A stretch of 64,000 nt of DNA from VAXT01 sp963774625 (GTDB lineage: Bacteria > Actinomycetota > Thermoleophilia > Gaiellales > Gaiellaceae): NCBI GenBank assembly GCA_963774625.1, contig CAVZFQ010000013.1, positions 1,178,001-1,242,000 on the forward strand, in the 5' to 3' direction. The position numbers and the translations under genes are program-made. The notes beneath the pieces are model-generated. The model had not been told where the DNA came from, did not search any database, and saw nothing but the letters and a program-made list of their open reading frames with translations. Below are positions 1 to 8,187 of the stretch, piece after piece. How positions within the stretch are numbered: the first letter of the stretch is position 1; the number at the start of each line of letters is the position of its first letter.

Positions 1-33
1 AAGGGGAAGAAGACCCGTGCGGGCCTCGTCTAG
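1..33 (+). CDS. Possible C-terminal tail of a protein starting outside the window
   Basis: Frame 1 is open from the first base and ends at a TAG at 31-33, giving ten residues (KGKKTRAGLV). A basic tail of this kind is plausible for a gene entering from the left, but ten codons cannot identify it or prove that it is coding. Confidence 0.25.
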   Translation, partial: KGKKTRAGLV

Positions 34-93
34 GAGGGACCGTCAAAACAGTTGCTTCCAGAGGTGGGGGCTACTCGATAGGGAGGGACAGGT

Positions 94-744
94 ATGAAGA
101 ATCGTCTAGGCATTGCCTTTGGCCTTGCGGCGCTGATCGTGGCCGCGCTTGGCTCCACGTCCGTGGGGCAGGCAGCTGAAGGAACTCTCAAGGCAACGGC
201 CGGAAAGGTCGCCGGCGCTTCGCCGCTCGCTTCACAGGCGGTCCCGCGCCGAGGCCCACGCGGCCTGCGCGGTAGGCGCGGTCCTGCTGGACCACGCGGT
301 CCCGCCGGTCCCGCCGGCCCAGCCGGCCCAGCCGGCCCAACCGGTGCGACCGGTGCGACCGGTGCGACCGGTCCAGCCGGCCCGCAGGGCATCCAGGGCC
401 CGCCCGGTCCCGGAGGCGCAGCGCCGTTCTACGCCATCATCACGCGGAGCCCGTCCGTCGGGATCGACCCGACATTCATCCGGGGAACGGGATGGGCGGT
501 CACCCGTCCGTCGACGGGCGTGTACTGCGTTACCCCGCCGGCCGGCGTCAATCCGGCCAACACCGGGATCCAGGTCACGATCGAGTGGGGGAACTCGAGC
601 GGGTTCGACCTCCTGGCCTATTACTGGAAGGCTCCTGCGGCGCCTTGCACAGCGGGCCAGTACCACATCAGGACGTACGACTTCGCAGCAGGCGGCGCTC
701 CCCTCCTGTCTGATGACGTCTCGTTCATGGTTCACGTCGCATAG
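94..744 (+). CDS. Secreted collagen-like protein
   Basis: The 216-residue product starts with a Sec-type signal peptide (basic MKNR, hydrophobic stretch to about residue 25, QAA cleavage-like site). After a linker come about 18 consecutive Gly-X-Y triplets (roughly residues 54-107), rich in GPA, GPR and GAT as in bacterial collagen-like proteins. The C-terminal half (108-216) is a non-repetitive domain with two cysteines that I do not recognise; in this class such domains often drive trimerisation. A purine-rich stretch (AGGGACAGGT) lies just before the ATG. It is probably exported and either surface-bound or released. No membrane anchor is visible. The repeat part could vary in length between strains. 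Confidence 0.8.
   Translation: MKNRLGIAFGLAALIVAALGSTSVGQAAEGTLKATAGKVAGASPLASQAVPRRGPRGLRGRRGPAGPRGPAGPAGPAGPAGPTGATGATGATGPAGPQGIQGPPGPGGAAPFYAIITRSPSVGIDPTFIRGTGWAVTRPSTGVYCVTPPAGVNPANTGIQVTIEWGNSSGFDLLAYYWKAPAAPCTAGQYHIRTYDFAAGGAPLLSDDVSFMVHVA
343..369 (+). repeat. Three perfect 9-bp tandem repeats inside the collagen-like gene
   Basis: The unit GGTGCGACC occurs three times head to tail and encodes part of the GAT-GAT-GAT triplets. The unit length is a multiple of three, so slippage would change the collagen segment without breaking the frame. Confidence 0.8.
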
Positions 745-754
745 GCAAGACCAG

Positions 755-788
755 GTGAGAGGGCGGGCCCTTACGCTCGCCCTCTCAC
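755..788 (+). terminator. Stem-loop after the collagen-like gene
   Basis: An 11-bp perfect stem (GTGAGAGGGCG at 755-765 pairing with 778-788) encloses a 12-base loop, starting ten bases after the collagen-like stop codon. The following bases are pyrimidine-rich (ACTTCTTCGTCTTC) but not a clean T run, so this is a probable rather than classical intrinsic terminator. Confidence 0.6.
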
Positions 789-834
789 ACTTCTTCGTCT
801 TCCGAACAACAAACGCCGCTAGGGGGTCCAGGAA

Positions 835-1197
835 ATGATTCGACGTTCACTTCTCGTGCTAGCTGTATCGACAGCCGCTGCGCTCGGAGGCGCGGTTCCC
901 GCGGAGGCCGCAACCACGCTGACGGCGACCGTCGGCCCGAACGCCACGATCTCCCTCAAGACGAGCGCGGGCCGCGCGGTCCGGACCTTGAAGCCCGGCT
1001 CGTACGTGATTCGAGTTCGCGACCGCTCGCGAACGCACAATTTCCACCTCACCGGGCCCACGAATGCGCTGAACAAGACGACGACCAAGCGGTTCGTCGG
1101 CACGACGACCTGGCGCTTGACGTTCGTCAAGGGCACGTACCGCTTCGCCTGCGATCCTCACGCTCGTGCGATGAAGGGGAGCTTCGTCGTCAGGTAG
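835..1197 (+). CDS. Exported cupredoxin-like (plastocyanin/azurin fold) protein
   Basis: The 120-residue protein has a signal peptide ending near residue 26 (AEA). The mature domain of about 94 residues has a beta-rich pattern and a type I copper signature: a His in THNFH (H68 or H71), then C106, H109 and M113 in CDPHARAM near the C-terminus. That is the order His...Cys-His-Met expected of small blue copper proteins, though the spacing of the last ligands is not textbook. It probably carries electrons outside the membrane or binds copper. The preceding gene also encodes an exported protein, but a stem-loop separates the two. Confidence 0.7.
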   Translation: MIRRSLLVLAVSTAAALGGAVPAEAATTLTATVGPNATISLKTSAGRAVRTLKPGSYVIRVRDRSRTHNFHLTGPTNALNKTTTKRFVGTTTWRLTFVKGTYRFACDPHARAMKGSFVVR

Positions 1198-1206
1198 GCC
1201 TCCACT

Positions 1207-1845
1207 TCACGACCCGCGGCCGATCCACTCCTCGCCGCCCGCATAGAGTTCCTTCTTCCAGAGCGGCACTCGTTCCTTGAGGGCGTCGATCACGTCTTTG
1301 CAGGCGGCGAGCGCGTCCTGGCGGTGAGGAGCCGAGACCGCGACGACGACGCTCGTCTCGCCGATCTCGACGCGACCCAGCCGATGGGTGACCGCGACCT
1401 CGCACAGGTCGTAGCGTTCCTTCACCTCGCCGGCGATCTCGGCGATCACCTTCTCGGCCATCTCCGAGTACGCCTCGTACTCGAGGGCGATCACGTCGCG
1501 GCCTCGCGACTGGGCACGAACCGTGCCCTGGAAGGTTGCGATGGCGCCGGCTTGGTCATCCGCCACCTCCGCGAGCACCGCGTCGATGTCGATTGGCCCC
1601 TCGACGACCCGAAACGACCCGCCCGAAACCGGCGGGATCAGCGCTACCTCGTCGCCCTCGGCGAGAGCTCGCCCGCGCTCGGCGTATTCCCTGTTCACCG
1701 CGTAGAGGAGGCCGCCCGGCTCCTCGTCAAGCCCCAAAGCAGGCCAGACATCCCCGACCGCGGCGCCTGCGGGCAGCTCGATCTCAGACTCACCGGTGCC
1801 CGCGCGCTCGCGCAGTCCTGCGAAGAGCTTGACCGTGACGCGCAC
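1207..1845 (-). CDS. Fused MoaD-MoaE molybdopterin synthase
   Basis: Molybdopterin synthase inserts the two dithiolene sulfurs into precursor Z (cPMP) during molybdenum cofactor synthesis. Residues 1-76 form a MoaD ubiquitin-like domain ending in Gly75-Gly76. Residues 77-212 form a MoaE domain with its typical TFQGTVR-like segment, the HRLGRVEIGE region and the PLWKKE lysine motif. The two are normally separate because the MoaD Gly-Gly carboxylate must be free to become a thiocarboxylate. The fusion therefore implies cleavage after Gly76, as reported for mycobacterial MoaX. No other molybdopterin gene is visible nearby. It is divergent from the mutase gene, with about 20 bases between them. 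Confidence 0.9.
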   Translation of the reverse strand: MRVTVKLFAGLRERAGTGESEIELPAGAAVGDVWPALGLDEEPGGLLYAVNREYAERGRALAEGDEVALIPPVSGGSFRVVEGPIDIDAVLAEVADDQAGAIATFQGTVRAQSRGRDVIALEYEAYSEMAEKVIAEIAGEVKERYDLCEVAVTHRLGRVEIGETSVVVAVSAPHRQDALAACKDVIDALKERVPLWKKELYAGGEEWIGRGS

Positions 1846-1868
1846 GGGCGTAGCGTAGATTGACGGCC

Positions 1869-3449
1869 ATGGCGACCACCGAAGATGGCCGCGAGACCGA
1901 CTCCGGAATCGAGATCAAGCCGGTCTACGACGAAGAGGACGCCCCGGGCGAGCTCGAGCTTCCGGGCGAGTTCCCCTACACGCGCGGCCCGTACCGCGAC
2001 ATGTACCGCGGGCGGCCCTGGACGATTCGCCAGTACGCGGGCTTCGGCTCGGCGGAGGAGACGAACCAGCGGTTCCGCTACCTCCTGGATCGCGGCCAGA
2101 CCGGCCTCTCGGTCGCCTTCGACCTCCCGACGCAGCTCGGATACGACTCGGACGATCCGCGCGCCGAGGGCGAGGTGGGGCGGACAGGCGTCGCGATCGA
2201 CTCGCTCGCGGACATGGAGCTCTTGTTCGACGGCATCCCGCTGAAGGACGTCTCGACTTCGATGACGATCAACGCGCCCGCCGCGCTGCTGACCCTGCTC
2301 TACGAGCTGGTCGCCGAGGGCCAGGGTGTCGCCGGCTCCGACCTTCGCGGCACCGTTCAGAACGACATCCTCAAGGAGTACTGCGCGCGCGGGAACTACA
2401 TCTATCCGCCGCGCCCCTCGATGCGGCTGACGACGGACCTATTCGCCTACGCGAACGAACGGCTGCCGAAGTGGAACACGATCTCGATCTCCGGGTACCA
2501 CATCCGGGAAGCGGGCTCCACGGCGGTCCAGGAGCTCGCGTTCACGCTCTCGAACGGGATCGCCTACGCGCAGGCGGCCGTCGACGCGGGCCTCTCGCCC
2601 GACGAGTTCGGTGAGCGGCTCTCGTTCTTCTTCAATGCGCACAACCACTTCTTCCAGGAGGTGGCGAAGTTCCGGGCGGCTCGCCGGCTGTGGGCGCAGA
2701 TCATGCGCGACCGCTTCGGCGCGACGAACCCGAAAGCGCTGGCCCTGCGCTTCCACGCGCAGACCGGGGGCTCGACGCTGACTGCCCAGCAGCCGGAGAA
2801 CAACATCGTGCGCGTGGCGATTCAGGCCCTGTCTGCGGTGGCCGGTGGAGCGCAGTCGATCCACACGAACGGGTTCGACGAGGCGCTGGCTCTTCCGACC
2901 GAGCGCTCGGCGAAGATCGCGCTCCGTACGCAGCAGCTGCTGGCGCACGAGGCCGGCGGCACCGACACGGCCGATCCCTTCGGAGGGGCCTACTTCATCG
3001 AGTCGCTCACGAACGAGCTCGAGGAGCGCGCGCGCGAGCTGATCGAGCGGATCGACGAGCTGGGCGGAGCCGTCCAGGCGATCGAGCAGGGATTCGTCCA
3101 GCGGGAGATCGAAGAAGCGGCGTTCCAGCACCAGGCCGCCGTCGAGGCCGGCGACCAGGTGATCGTGGGCGTCAACCGCTACGAGGAAGACGAATCCGAG
3201 CCGATCGAGCTGTACCGGCTCGACCCGGCCGCCGAGAAGCGCCAGCTCGAGCGGACTGCGCGCGTGCGGGCAGAACGTGACCAGGATCAGGCTGGTGCGG
3301 CGCTGGCCGAGGTCAGGCGCGTCGCCGAGGTCGACGAGAACCTGCTGCCGCCGATGCGCGAGGCGCTACGGCTCGGCTGCACGGTCGGAGAGATTTCGAA
3401 CGAGCTGCGCGACGTCTTCGGCACATACGACTCGCAGCACTCGCCGTAG
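1869..3449 (+). CDS. Methylmalonyl-CoA mutase, large (catalytic) subunit, archaeal-type
   Basis: The product (about 526 residues) is the substrate-binding TIM-barrel half of an adenosylcobalamin-dependent acyl-CoA mutase. Diagnostic stretches are WTIRQYAGFGSAEETN, GQTGLSVAFDLPTQLGYDSD, STSMTINAPA, GTVQNDILKEY, the PPRPSMR segment, GGSTLTAQQPENN and TNGFDEALALPTE. There is no C-terminal B12-binding domain (DxHxxG), so it must pair with a separate small subunit that is not in the window. An in-frame TTG at 1860 could extend it by three residues; I prefer the ATG at 1869. It interconverts methylmalonyl- and succinyl-CoA, unless substrate residues favour a related mutase reaction. The next gene starts on the base after its stop. 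Confidence 0.9.
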   Translation: MATTEDGRETDSGIEIKPVYDEEDAPGELELPGEFPYTRGPYRDMYRGRPWTIRQYAGFGSAEETNQRFRYLLDRGQTGLSVAFDLPTQLGYDSDDPRAEGEVGRTGVAIDSLADMELLFDGIPLKDVSTSMTINAPAALLTLLYELVAEGQGVAGSDLRGTVQNDILKEYCARGNYIYPPRPSMRLTTDLFAYANERLPKWNTISISGYHIREAGSTAVQELAFTLSNGIAYAQAAVDAGLSPDEFGERLSFFFNAHNHFFQEVAKFRAARRLWAQIMRDRFGATNPKALALRFHAQTGGSTLTAQQPENNIVRVAIQALSAVAGGAQSIHTNGFDEALALPTERSAKIALRTQQLLAHEAGGTDTADPFGGAYFIESLTNELEERARELIERIDELGGAVQAIEQGFVQREIEEAAFQHQAAVEAGDQVIVGVNRYEEDESEPIELYRLDPAAEKRQLERTARVRAERDQDQAGAALAEVRRVAEVDENLLPPMREALRLGCTVGEISNELRDVFGTYDSQHSP

Positions 3450-4454
3450 TTGACCATCTTGCGAATCCTGCTCGTCTCGCAGATGTACCCGGGGCCGGAC
3501 GACCCCGATCTGGGCGCGTTCGTCGCTCAGGTCGAGCGCGCGCTCGCCGATCGGGGGCATGAGATCGAGCGCGCGGTGCTCAACGCGCGATCGGGTGGCA
3601 AGCGTCGGCACTTCCGACTTGCAGCGGAGACCGCCCGCGTGGCGAGACGGTTTCGCCCCGATGTCGTGTACGCGCACTTCCTCGTTCCGACCGGCTTCAC
3701 CGCTGCCGTCGCCACCCGCGCGCCGCTCGTCGTCACCGCCCACGGGCGCGACGTCCGCAACATCGGCGCCTACCCGGGAATCGCCGCCGCAACGCGATTC
3801 GTCGTCCGCCGCGCCTCCGCGCTGATCGCCGTTTCCGACTACCTGCGCCGCGAGCTCGAGCTGAAGATCCCCGAGGCCAAGGGCAAGACGCACGTCGTCG
3901 ACTGCGGCGTCGACCTCGACCTGTTCGCACCGGCGGCGAGGAACGGCGACGGGCCGGTCTTCGTCTGCGTCGGCAGCCTGACAGAGCGGAAGAATGTCGT
4001 TCGCCTCGCCGAGGCCTTCGAGCGCCTGGGCCGGGGCCGGCTCGTCTTCGTCGGGGACGGCCCGCTGCGTGCGCGGCTCGAGGGGAGACCGGGCGTCGAA
4101 GTCGTGGGCCGGGTCCCGCACGACCAGGTCGCGGGCTACATCGCAGCCGCCGACGTGCTCTGCCAGCCCTCGACGATCGAGCCCTTCGGGCAGGCGCTCC
4201 TCGAGGCGATGGCCATGGAGCGCTCCGTCGTCGCAACGCGTGTCGGCGGCCCTCCCGAGTTCGTCTCCCCCGGGGCCGGCGTGCTCGTCGACCCGCTCGA
4301 CACCGCGGCTCTGGCCGACGCACTGCGCCGGGCGGCGGAGCTACCGGTCCCGAACAAAGAGGCTCGGGCCGCCGCGCGCGAGCACGACCTCAGGCGTCAG
4401 GCTGAGCGGATCGAGGAGATTCTCCAGAAAGCCGTTCGAGATCGGCGAGCCTGA
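3450..4454 (+). CDS. GT4-family glycosyltransferase
   Basis: The 334-residue protein begins with the GT-B Rossmann start (RILLVSQMYPG). Its C-terminal nucleotide-sugar half has GSLTERKN, a GDGPLR turn, and EPFGQALLEAMAM, the EX7E motif that binds the donor diphosphate. It starts with TTG immediately after the stop codon of the mutase gene, so the two are probably co-transcribed although their functions look unrelated. The acceptor is unknown. The last 65 bases overlap the 3' end of a small gene on the other strand. Confidence 0.85.
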   Translation: MTILRILLVSQMYPGPDDPDLGAFVAQVERALADRGHEIERAVLNARSGGKRRHFRLAAETARVARRFRPDVVYAHFLVPTGFTAAVATRAPLVVTAHGRDVRNIGAYPGIAAATRFVVRRASALIAVSDYLRRELELKIPEAKGKTHVVDCGVDLDLFAPAARNGDGPVFVCVGSLTERKNVVRLAEAFERLGRGRLVFVGDGPLRARLEGRPGVEVVGRVPHDQVAGYIAAADVLCQPSTIEPFGQALLEAMAMERSVVATRVGGPPEFVSPGAGVLVDPLDTAALADALRRAAELPVPNKEARAAAREHDLRRQAERIEEILQKAVRDRRA

Positions 4455-4620
4455 TCTCGACGAGGGGGCGCACGCTCTCCTCGAGCCCGGCCTCGCGGGC
4501 GACCTCAAGTGCCCGCTCGTAGCTCCCGCGGGCCTTCTCGGCCGCCACGCCCTGCTTCAGACGGTTGTCCCCGGTGACCAAAAGCTTCTTAATACGCTCA
4601 CGCGCTTCGGCCTGATCCAT
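4390..4620 (-). CDS. Small helical hypothetical protein (76 aa)
   Basis: An ATG at 4620 opens a 76-residue frame with a helical, TPR-like pattern (KQGVAAEKARGSYERALEVAREAG) rich in Ala, Glu and Arg. It overlaps the end of the glycosyltransferase gene tail to tail and is divergent from the receiver gene, with only 18 bases between the starts. I do not recognise a named family. Natural amino-acid usage and a start close to the shared divergent region support it, but it could be antisense noise. Confidence 0.5.
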   Translation of the reverse strand: MDQAEARERIKKLLVTGDNRLKQGVAAEKARGSYERALEVAREAGLEESVRPLVEIRLADLERLSGESPRSAQPDA

Positions 4621-4638
4621 GCCGATGAGAGCGTAACC

Positions 4639-5037
4639 ATGGAAGCCGCCACCCAAGCCGACCACGACCCTGTGCGCGTCCTGATCGTGGACGACGAGCC
4701 GCTGTTCGTCGAGATGGTCGAAGCCCTGCTCGCGTTCGACGAGCGGATCGACGTCATCGGCACCGCGAAGGACGGGCTCGAGGCCGTCGACCGCGCTACG
4801 ACGCTCTCCCCGGACGTGACGCTGATGGACATCAGCATGCCGTTCGTCGACGGCATCGAGGCGACGCGGCGCATCCGCGAGCAGCAGCCAACGGCGTGCG
4901 TCCTGATGCTGACCGGCTCGGACATCACCGCCGAGATCGACCGCTCCCGGCAGGCCGGCGCCGCCGGCTATCTGACGAAGGACCGCGTCGGTCCGCAGCT
5001 CGTCGAGGCGATCATCGATCTCGGCCGGCGCAGCTAG
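4639..5037 (+). CDS. Single-domain response regulator (CheY-like receiver)
   Basis: The ATG at 4639 gives a 132-residue protein that is only a receiver domain: acidic pair D18-D19 (VDDEP), phospho-acceptor D64 (LMDISMP), the conserved Thr in MLTGS and the Lys in YLTKD. There is no output domain, so it must act through protein contact. No histidine kinase is adjacent. Its 3' end overlaps the last four bases of the convergent LVIVD/PASTA gene. In-frame sequence continues upstream but belongs to the opposite-strand and glycosyltransferase coding regions. Confidence 0.85.
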   Translation: MEAATQADHDPVRVLIVDDEPLFVEMVEALLAFDERIDVIGTAKDGLEAVDRATTLSPDVTLMDISMPFVDGIEATRRIREQQPTACVLMLTGSDITAEIDRSRQAGAAGYLTKDRVGPQLVEAIIDLGRRS

Positions 5038-6578
5038 GCGCCGACGACGAGCCGGACGGCGGAAGGGAAGAGAGGCTGCTTCCCGGCACGCGGCTGCTGT
5101 GTGATCACTCGGCCTCGCCGAGCTGCCTCGGCCTTGATCCTGCTGACCTTCCCGGTCCGGCAATCGGATCGGGCCAGCGCGACACGCGCGTCGGCGAGTC
5201 GCAACCCGCGCACTCTCGGCACGACACAACGGACCTTCGCGACCCAGAGCCCGGTGTTCATGTCCGTGGCGACGAAGTAATCGCGGTTCGGGAAGGCCCC
5301 CCACACGAAGGTGCAGACGGGGCACCAGGGATTGGACGCGTTCAGCCCGGCCCCAGGCCGGAAGTGCGCGCGCTCACGCGGTGAGCCGGGGCGTGAGAGA
5401 TCGAGCACCCGCACTCCGAAGTCGTACCAGGACACGTACGCGCGCTTACCCACGATCTTCGGGTCGTGGACCGTGCTCGACGCTGCTCCCGGAAGAACGT
5501 AGCGGCCGATCAGCGCAGGATTGCGCTCGTCACTGATGTCGAACAGCCGGGGGTACCCGGTTCCGTTGAAGTTGAAGAACCTGCCGAACTCCTGGGTCTC
5601 GAACAGGATCTTCTCGTCGGGAGTGAGCCACGCAGAATGCGCGTGGGGCAGCTCGAGCTGCGCCGGGTCACGCAGCGTCGAGAGGTGCTGCGGGCGCGAG
5701 GGATCCGAGATGTCGAGGATCACCGTGCCGTACTCCCAGTAGGAGAGGTACGCACGTGTCGCTGCCGCGTTCGTGATCACGGAGTGCACGAACTGATTGG
5801 GGTTCGGCTTGATCCCGAGGTTCGCCCAGATCCCCCACTGGCCGACCTGAACCGGCCGCGTCGGATCGGAGACGTCGTAGATGCGGAAGTCCGGGTTGGC
5901 GGGGGTGACCCCGTCCGGCGACCCGCGGAGCTCGGCCCGCGGAATCGCTGTGTAGACGTACGCGCTGTCGCCGACGGCCTGTAGCCAGAGCTCGTGCGAG
6001 CCCACGACCGGAAGCGTGTTCACGATCGAGAGCAGTCGTGGGCGCGCAGGGCGGCTGACGTCGTAGAGGGCGAACCCACGCGTCCCGCCGCTGGCATCGA
6101 AGGGGAACCGGCACCGCTGGAGGCCGACCGCGGCGAGATCGCCGGTGAACGCAGCCGAGCGGACGGTCTTGATGCGCACCTGGTCGGGGTAAGTGCCGTC
6201 GAGCGCGCCGCTCGCGTTGGCGAACGTTGCTACCCGTCGCGGCCGCTTGGGGTTCCGCAGGCTGTAGACCCTGACGCCGCTCTTGCAGCTCGTCTGGGCG
6301 TTGCCGTAGCTGCCCATGTACGCGTGGTCTTCGTGCACCCAGATGTTGCCGTTGACGTCCCCGCGCGGGTTCACGTTGGCGAGCACCTCGACGGAGCGGC
6401 TCGACGAAGCAGCCGTCGGTGACGCGGAAATCGTCGGTGAAAACGAGCCGAACGGCGCCGCCTGCGGGACGTGGAGCCCTGGTGTCAAATTGCTCGGCAC
6501 GTGGCCGGCCACGGCCGGAGCAGGGGCCAGGAGAGCGAGAGCCGCCCCGACTGCGAGGAGGTGTCGGAGCCGCGGCAT
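5034..6578 (-). CDS. Exported LVIVD beta-propeller protein with C-terminal PASTA domain
   Basis: Starting at the ATG at 6578 (514 residues), the protein has a signal peptide (MPRLRHLLAV... ending in AVAG). A series of LVIVD-type repeats follows, in which motifs such as YDVSRPARPR, YDVSDPTRPV, LDISDPSRPQ, FDISDERNPA and LDLSRPGSPR recur about every 50-60 residues, as in a seven-bladed propeller. Residues of about 445-514 (VPRVRGLRLADARVALA ... QQPRAGKQ) match a PASTA domain, which binds muropeptides or beta-lactams. It is probably an extracytoplasmic scaffold near the wall; no catalytic motif is visible. Confidence 0.75.
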   Translation of the reverse strand: MPRLRHLLAVGAALALLAPAPAVAGHVPSNLTPGLHVPQAAPFGSFSPTISASPTAASSSRSVEVLANVNPRGDVNGNIWVHEDHAYMGSYGNAQTSCKSGVRVYSLRNPKRPRRVATFANASGALDGTYPDQVRIKTVRSAAFTGDLAAVGLQRCRFPFDASGGTRGFALYDVSRPARPRLLSIVNTLPVVGSHELWLQAVGDSAYVYTAIPRAELRGSPDGVTPANPDFRIYDVSDPTRPVQVGQWGIWANLGIKPNPNQFVHSVITNAAATRAYLSYWEYGTVILDISDPSRPQHLSTLRDPAQLELPHAHSAWLTPDEKILFETQEFGRFFNFNGTGYPRLFDISDERNPALIGRYVLPGAASSTVHDPKIVGKRAYVSWYDFGVRVLDLSRPGSPRERAHFRPGAGLNASNPWCPVCTFVWGAFPNRDYFVATDMNTGLWVAKVRCVVPRVRGLRLADARVALARSDCRTGKVSRIKAEAARRGRVITQQPRAGKQPLFPSAVRLVVGA

Positions 6579-6609
6579 GGCACTCAGGGTAGCCGTTGAT
6601 ATCCTTCCC

Positions 6610-6837
6610 TTGACCGTGCTCCAGGCTCTCGTCTTCTTCCACTTCCTCGTCTCGCTCGCGCTCATCGGGCTGATCCTGATGCACTCGGGGCGTGACACCG
6701 GCATGGCCGGGATGGGCTACGTCCCGCAGTCGCAGGGCGGAACGCACATCGTCGAGCGCAACCTGAGCCGCCTCACCATCGCGGTCTCAGTCGTCTTCTT
6801 CATCAACACGGTCCTGCTGTACCGGATGCTCGCGTAG
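6610..6837 (+). CDS. secG: Preprotein translocase subunit SecG
   Basis: The small two-helix protein has the SecG layout: a first membrane segment (ALVFFHFLVSLALIGLILMH), a Gly-rich cytoplasmic loop (GRDTGMAGMGYVPQSQGG) and a second segment (LTIAVSVVFFINTVLLY). SecG joins SecY and SecE in the export channel. The start is uncertain: candidates are TTG 6610, GTG 6616, or an ATG at 6577 that would overlap the start of the divergent gene. I chose 6610 because 6577 leaves no room for a promoter. Confidence 0.85.
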   Translation: MTVLQALVFFHFLVSLALIGLILMHSGRDTGMAGMGYVPQSQGGTHIVERNLSRLTIAVSVVFFINTVLLYRMLA

Positions 6838-6932
6838 TCGGGGCGGCGCTGGCTGCGTTCGCGCTCGCCGGCTGCCACTCGGAAGAATCAACACGGGCCG
6901 AGCCCCTGTCGCGCTCCGGGCCGGCGCACACC

Positions 6933-7694
6933 ATGCGGGTCGCACTGGACCCCGAGCTGGGCGACGAATCGATCAAGCGCGCGCTGGCCGGGAGGTTCCG
7001 GCTCGTCAGCGGGTCGGCCGACCGGGTCGTGATCAGGCGGCCCGGGCTGACCGTGGTCTTCCGGCGGCTGGAGCCCTACGCGGCCCTGCAAGCCTTTCGC
7101 CGGGGCGAGCTCGACGAGGCGCCCGTTCCGCAGGGCGAGATCCGAGCAATGGAGGCACATCCGACGCTCAGCCCCGCGCTGCGAGCCCGCGCGCTGCAGG
7201 GGATCGACGTCGTCCTGCTGCCTCGAGGTCTCTCTCCGGCCATGCGTCGCGTTTATCGGCTGACGGTGCCCCGCGGCGAGTACCAGGCGCTGATCAGCGA
7301 GCGCGTGGCCGCGCCGGCCTACGGCCTGCAGCCCGGGGCCGAGCCGACGAGCCCTGCCGAGGCCCGCGCGGCGCGCGGCTCGATCCGCGGCCTGTCGCCG
7401 AGCCCGCTGACGCTAGGCGTGGCCGATCGCCCGGAGCTCGTCGAGGCCGCCGAGCTCGTCTGGGCCGAGTGGCGGCAACTCGGGCTTCCGATTCGCCTGC
7501 AACCGGGCGCGCGCAACACGGACATGCGCTTCGTGCGCGCGATCCCCAGCAGCGCGGTCGCCGCGCGACCCGACGATGTCGTCCCGCTCGGCTGGGTCGC
7601 CGAAGCCCGCCTCGTCTCGCCGCGAGTCCACGGCTGGCGCATGGACGGGCTCGGCGTCGTTGACTACTCGCGCGTGTCCCTAGAAGCGCCCTAG
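6933..7694 (+). CDS. Putative lipoprotein resembling a degenerate peptide-binding (SBP_bac_5-like) domain
   Basis: The 253-residue product from ATG 6933 contains a stretch typical of the hinge region of oligopeptide-binding proteins (VEAAELVWAEWRQLGLPIRLQ), but the family core is otherwise weak. Directly upstream and in frame (from about 6840) lie codons for GAALAAFALAGC, a lipoprotein signal with an LAGC lipobox, yet no ATG, GTG or TTG precedes it in that frame. The real gene may start further left with an unusual codon or after a frameshift, overlapping the secG stop. It follows secG by only a few bases. Confidence 0.55.
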   Translation: MRVALDPELGDESIKRALAGRFRLVSGSADRVVIRRPGLTVVFRRLEPYAALQAFRRGELDEAPVPQGEIRAMEAHPTLSPALRARALQGIDVVLLPRGLSPAMRRVYRLTVPRGEYQALISERVAAPAYGLQPGAEPTSPAEARAARGSIRGLSPSPLTLGVADRPELVEAAELVWAEWRQLGLPIRLQPGARNTDMRFVRAIPSSAVAARPDDVVPLGWVAEARLVSPRVHGWRMDGLGVVDYSRVSLEAP

Positions 7695-8131
7695 CCGGCG
7701 GCCGTGCCGATCGTTGAGGCGACCTGGTCGATCGCCGCCTGCTCGGCTGCGCTGATCGGCTGGCCCTCTTCCTCGTGTGCCTCTGCGACTCTCCGTGCGA
7801 CGGCGAGGACGAAGGCCTTGTAAGCCTCGACGTCCTCCGGCGTGGCCTTCTGCTCGAGCAGGGCGACGGCCTCACTGAGGCCCTTCAGGCCCTCGCGCTC
7901 CAGCTCTTCGCGCTTGGAGTGCCGCTCGACGTCCGGTTTCTCGGCGGCGAGCTCGTCGAGCAACTGACTCTGGCCGGGTTGCTTGCGAGCCTCGGCGTAG
8001 GTCTTGGCGAGCGCCCAAGTCTCGCGGAACGATCCTCCGCCATCCGCCGTGAGCACGAGCATTCCGGCCGTCGCTGGCCCCTCGCGTACGACGTTCCACT
8101 CTTCCTCCGTGAAGTCGGCTTTTGCGGCCAT
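7691..8131 (-). CDS. Hypothetical acidic helical protein (146 aa)
   Basis: The ATG at 8131 follows a good ribosome site (GGAAGGAAG). The product starts MAAKADFTEEEWNVVREGP and is helical, Ala/Glu-rich, with no signal peptide or membrane segment. The middle segment (residues about 20-50) contains several Gly and Thr. Similar soluble proteins occur beside unrelated genes in actinobacteria, but I cannot name a function. Its stop overlaps the last four bases of the convergent lipoprotein-like gene, and it is divergent from the flippase-like gene. Confidence 0.7.
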   Translation of the reverse strand: MAAKADFTEEEWNVVREGPATAGMLVLTADGGGSFRETWALAKTYAEARKQPGQSQLLDELAAEKPDVERHSKREELEREGLKGLSEAVALLEQKATPEDVEAYKAFVLAVARRVAEAHEEEGQPISAAEQAAIDQVASTIGTAAG

Positions 8132-8187
8132 CTCACTTCCTTCCTCTCTCCGGGATTTGCATAGAACGGCATTCTCCCTGGAACTGC

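Noticed and set aside
343..369. CRISPR-like or satellite array
   Set aside because: The 9-bp repeats are part of Gly-X-Y coding triplets, have no spacers and are only three in number. No CRISPR array or cas gene was found anywhere in the window.
1860..1868. TTG start of the mutase gene three codons before the ATG
   Set aside because: Adds only three residues with no better ribosome site; the ATG at 1869 was preferred, though this is not decisive.
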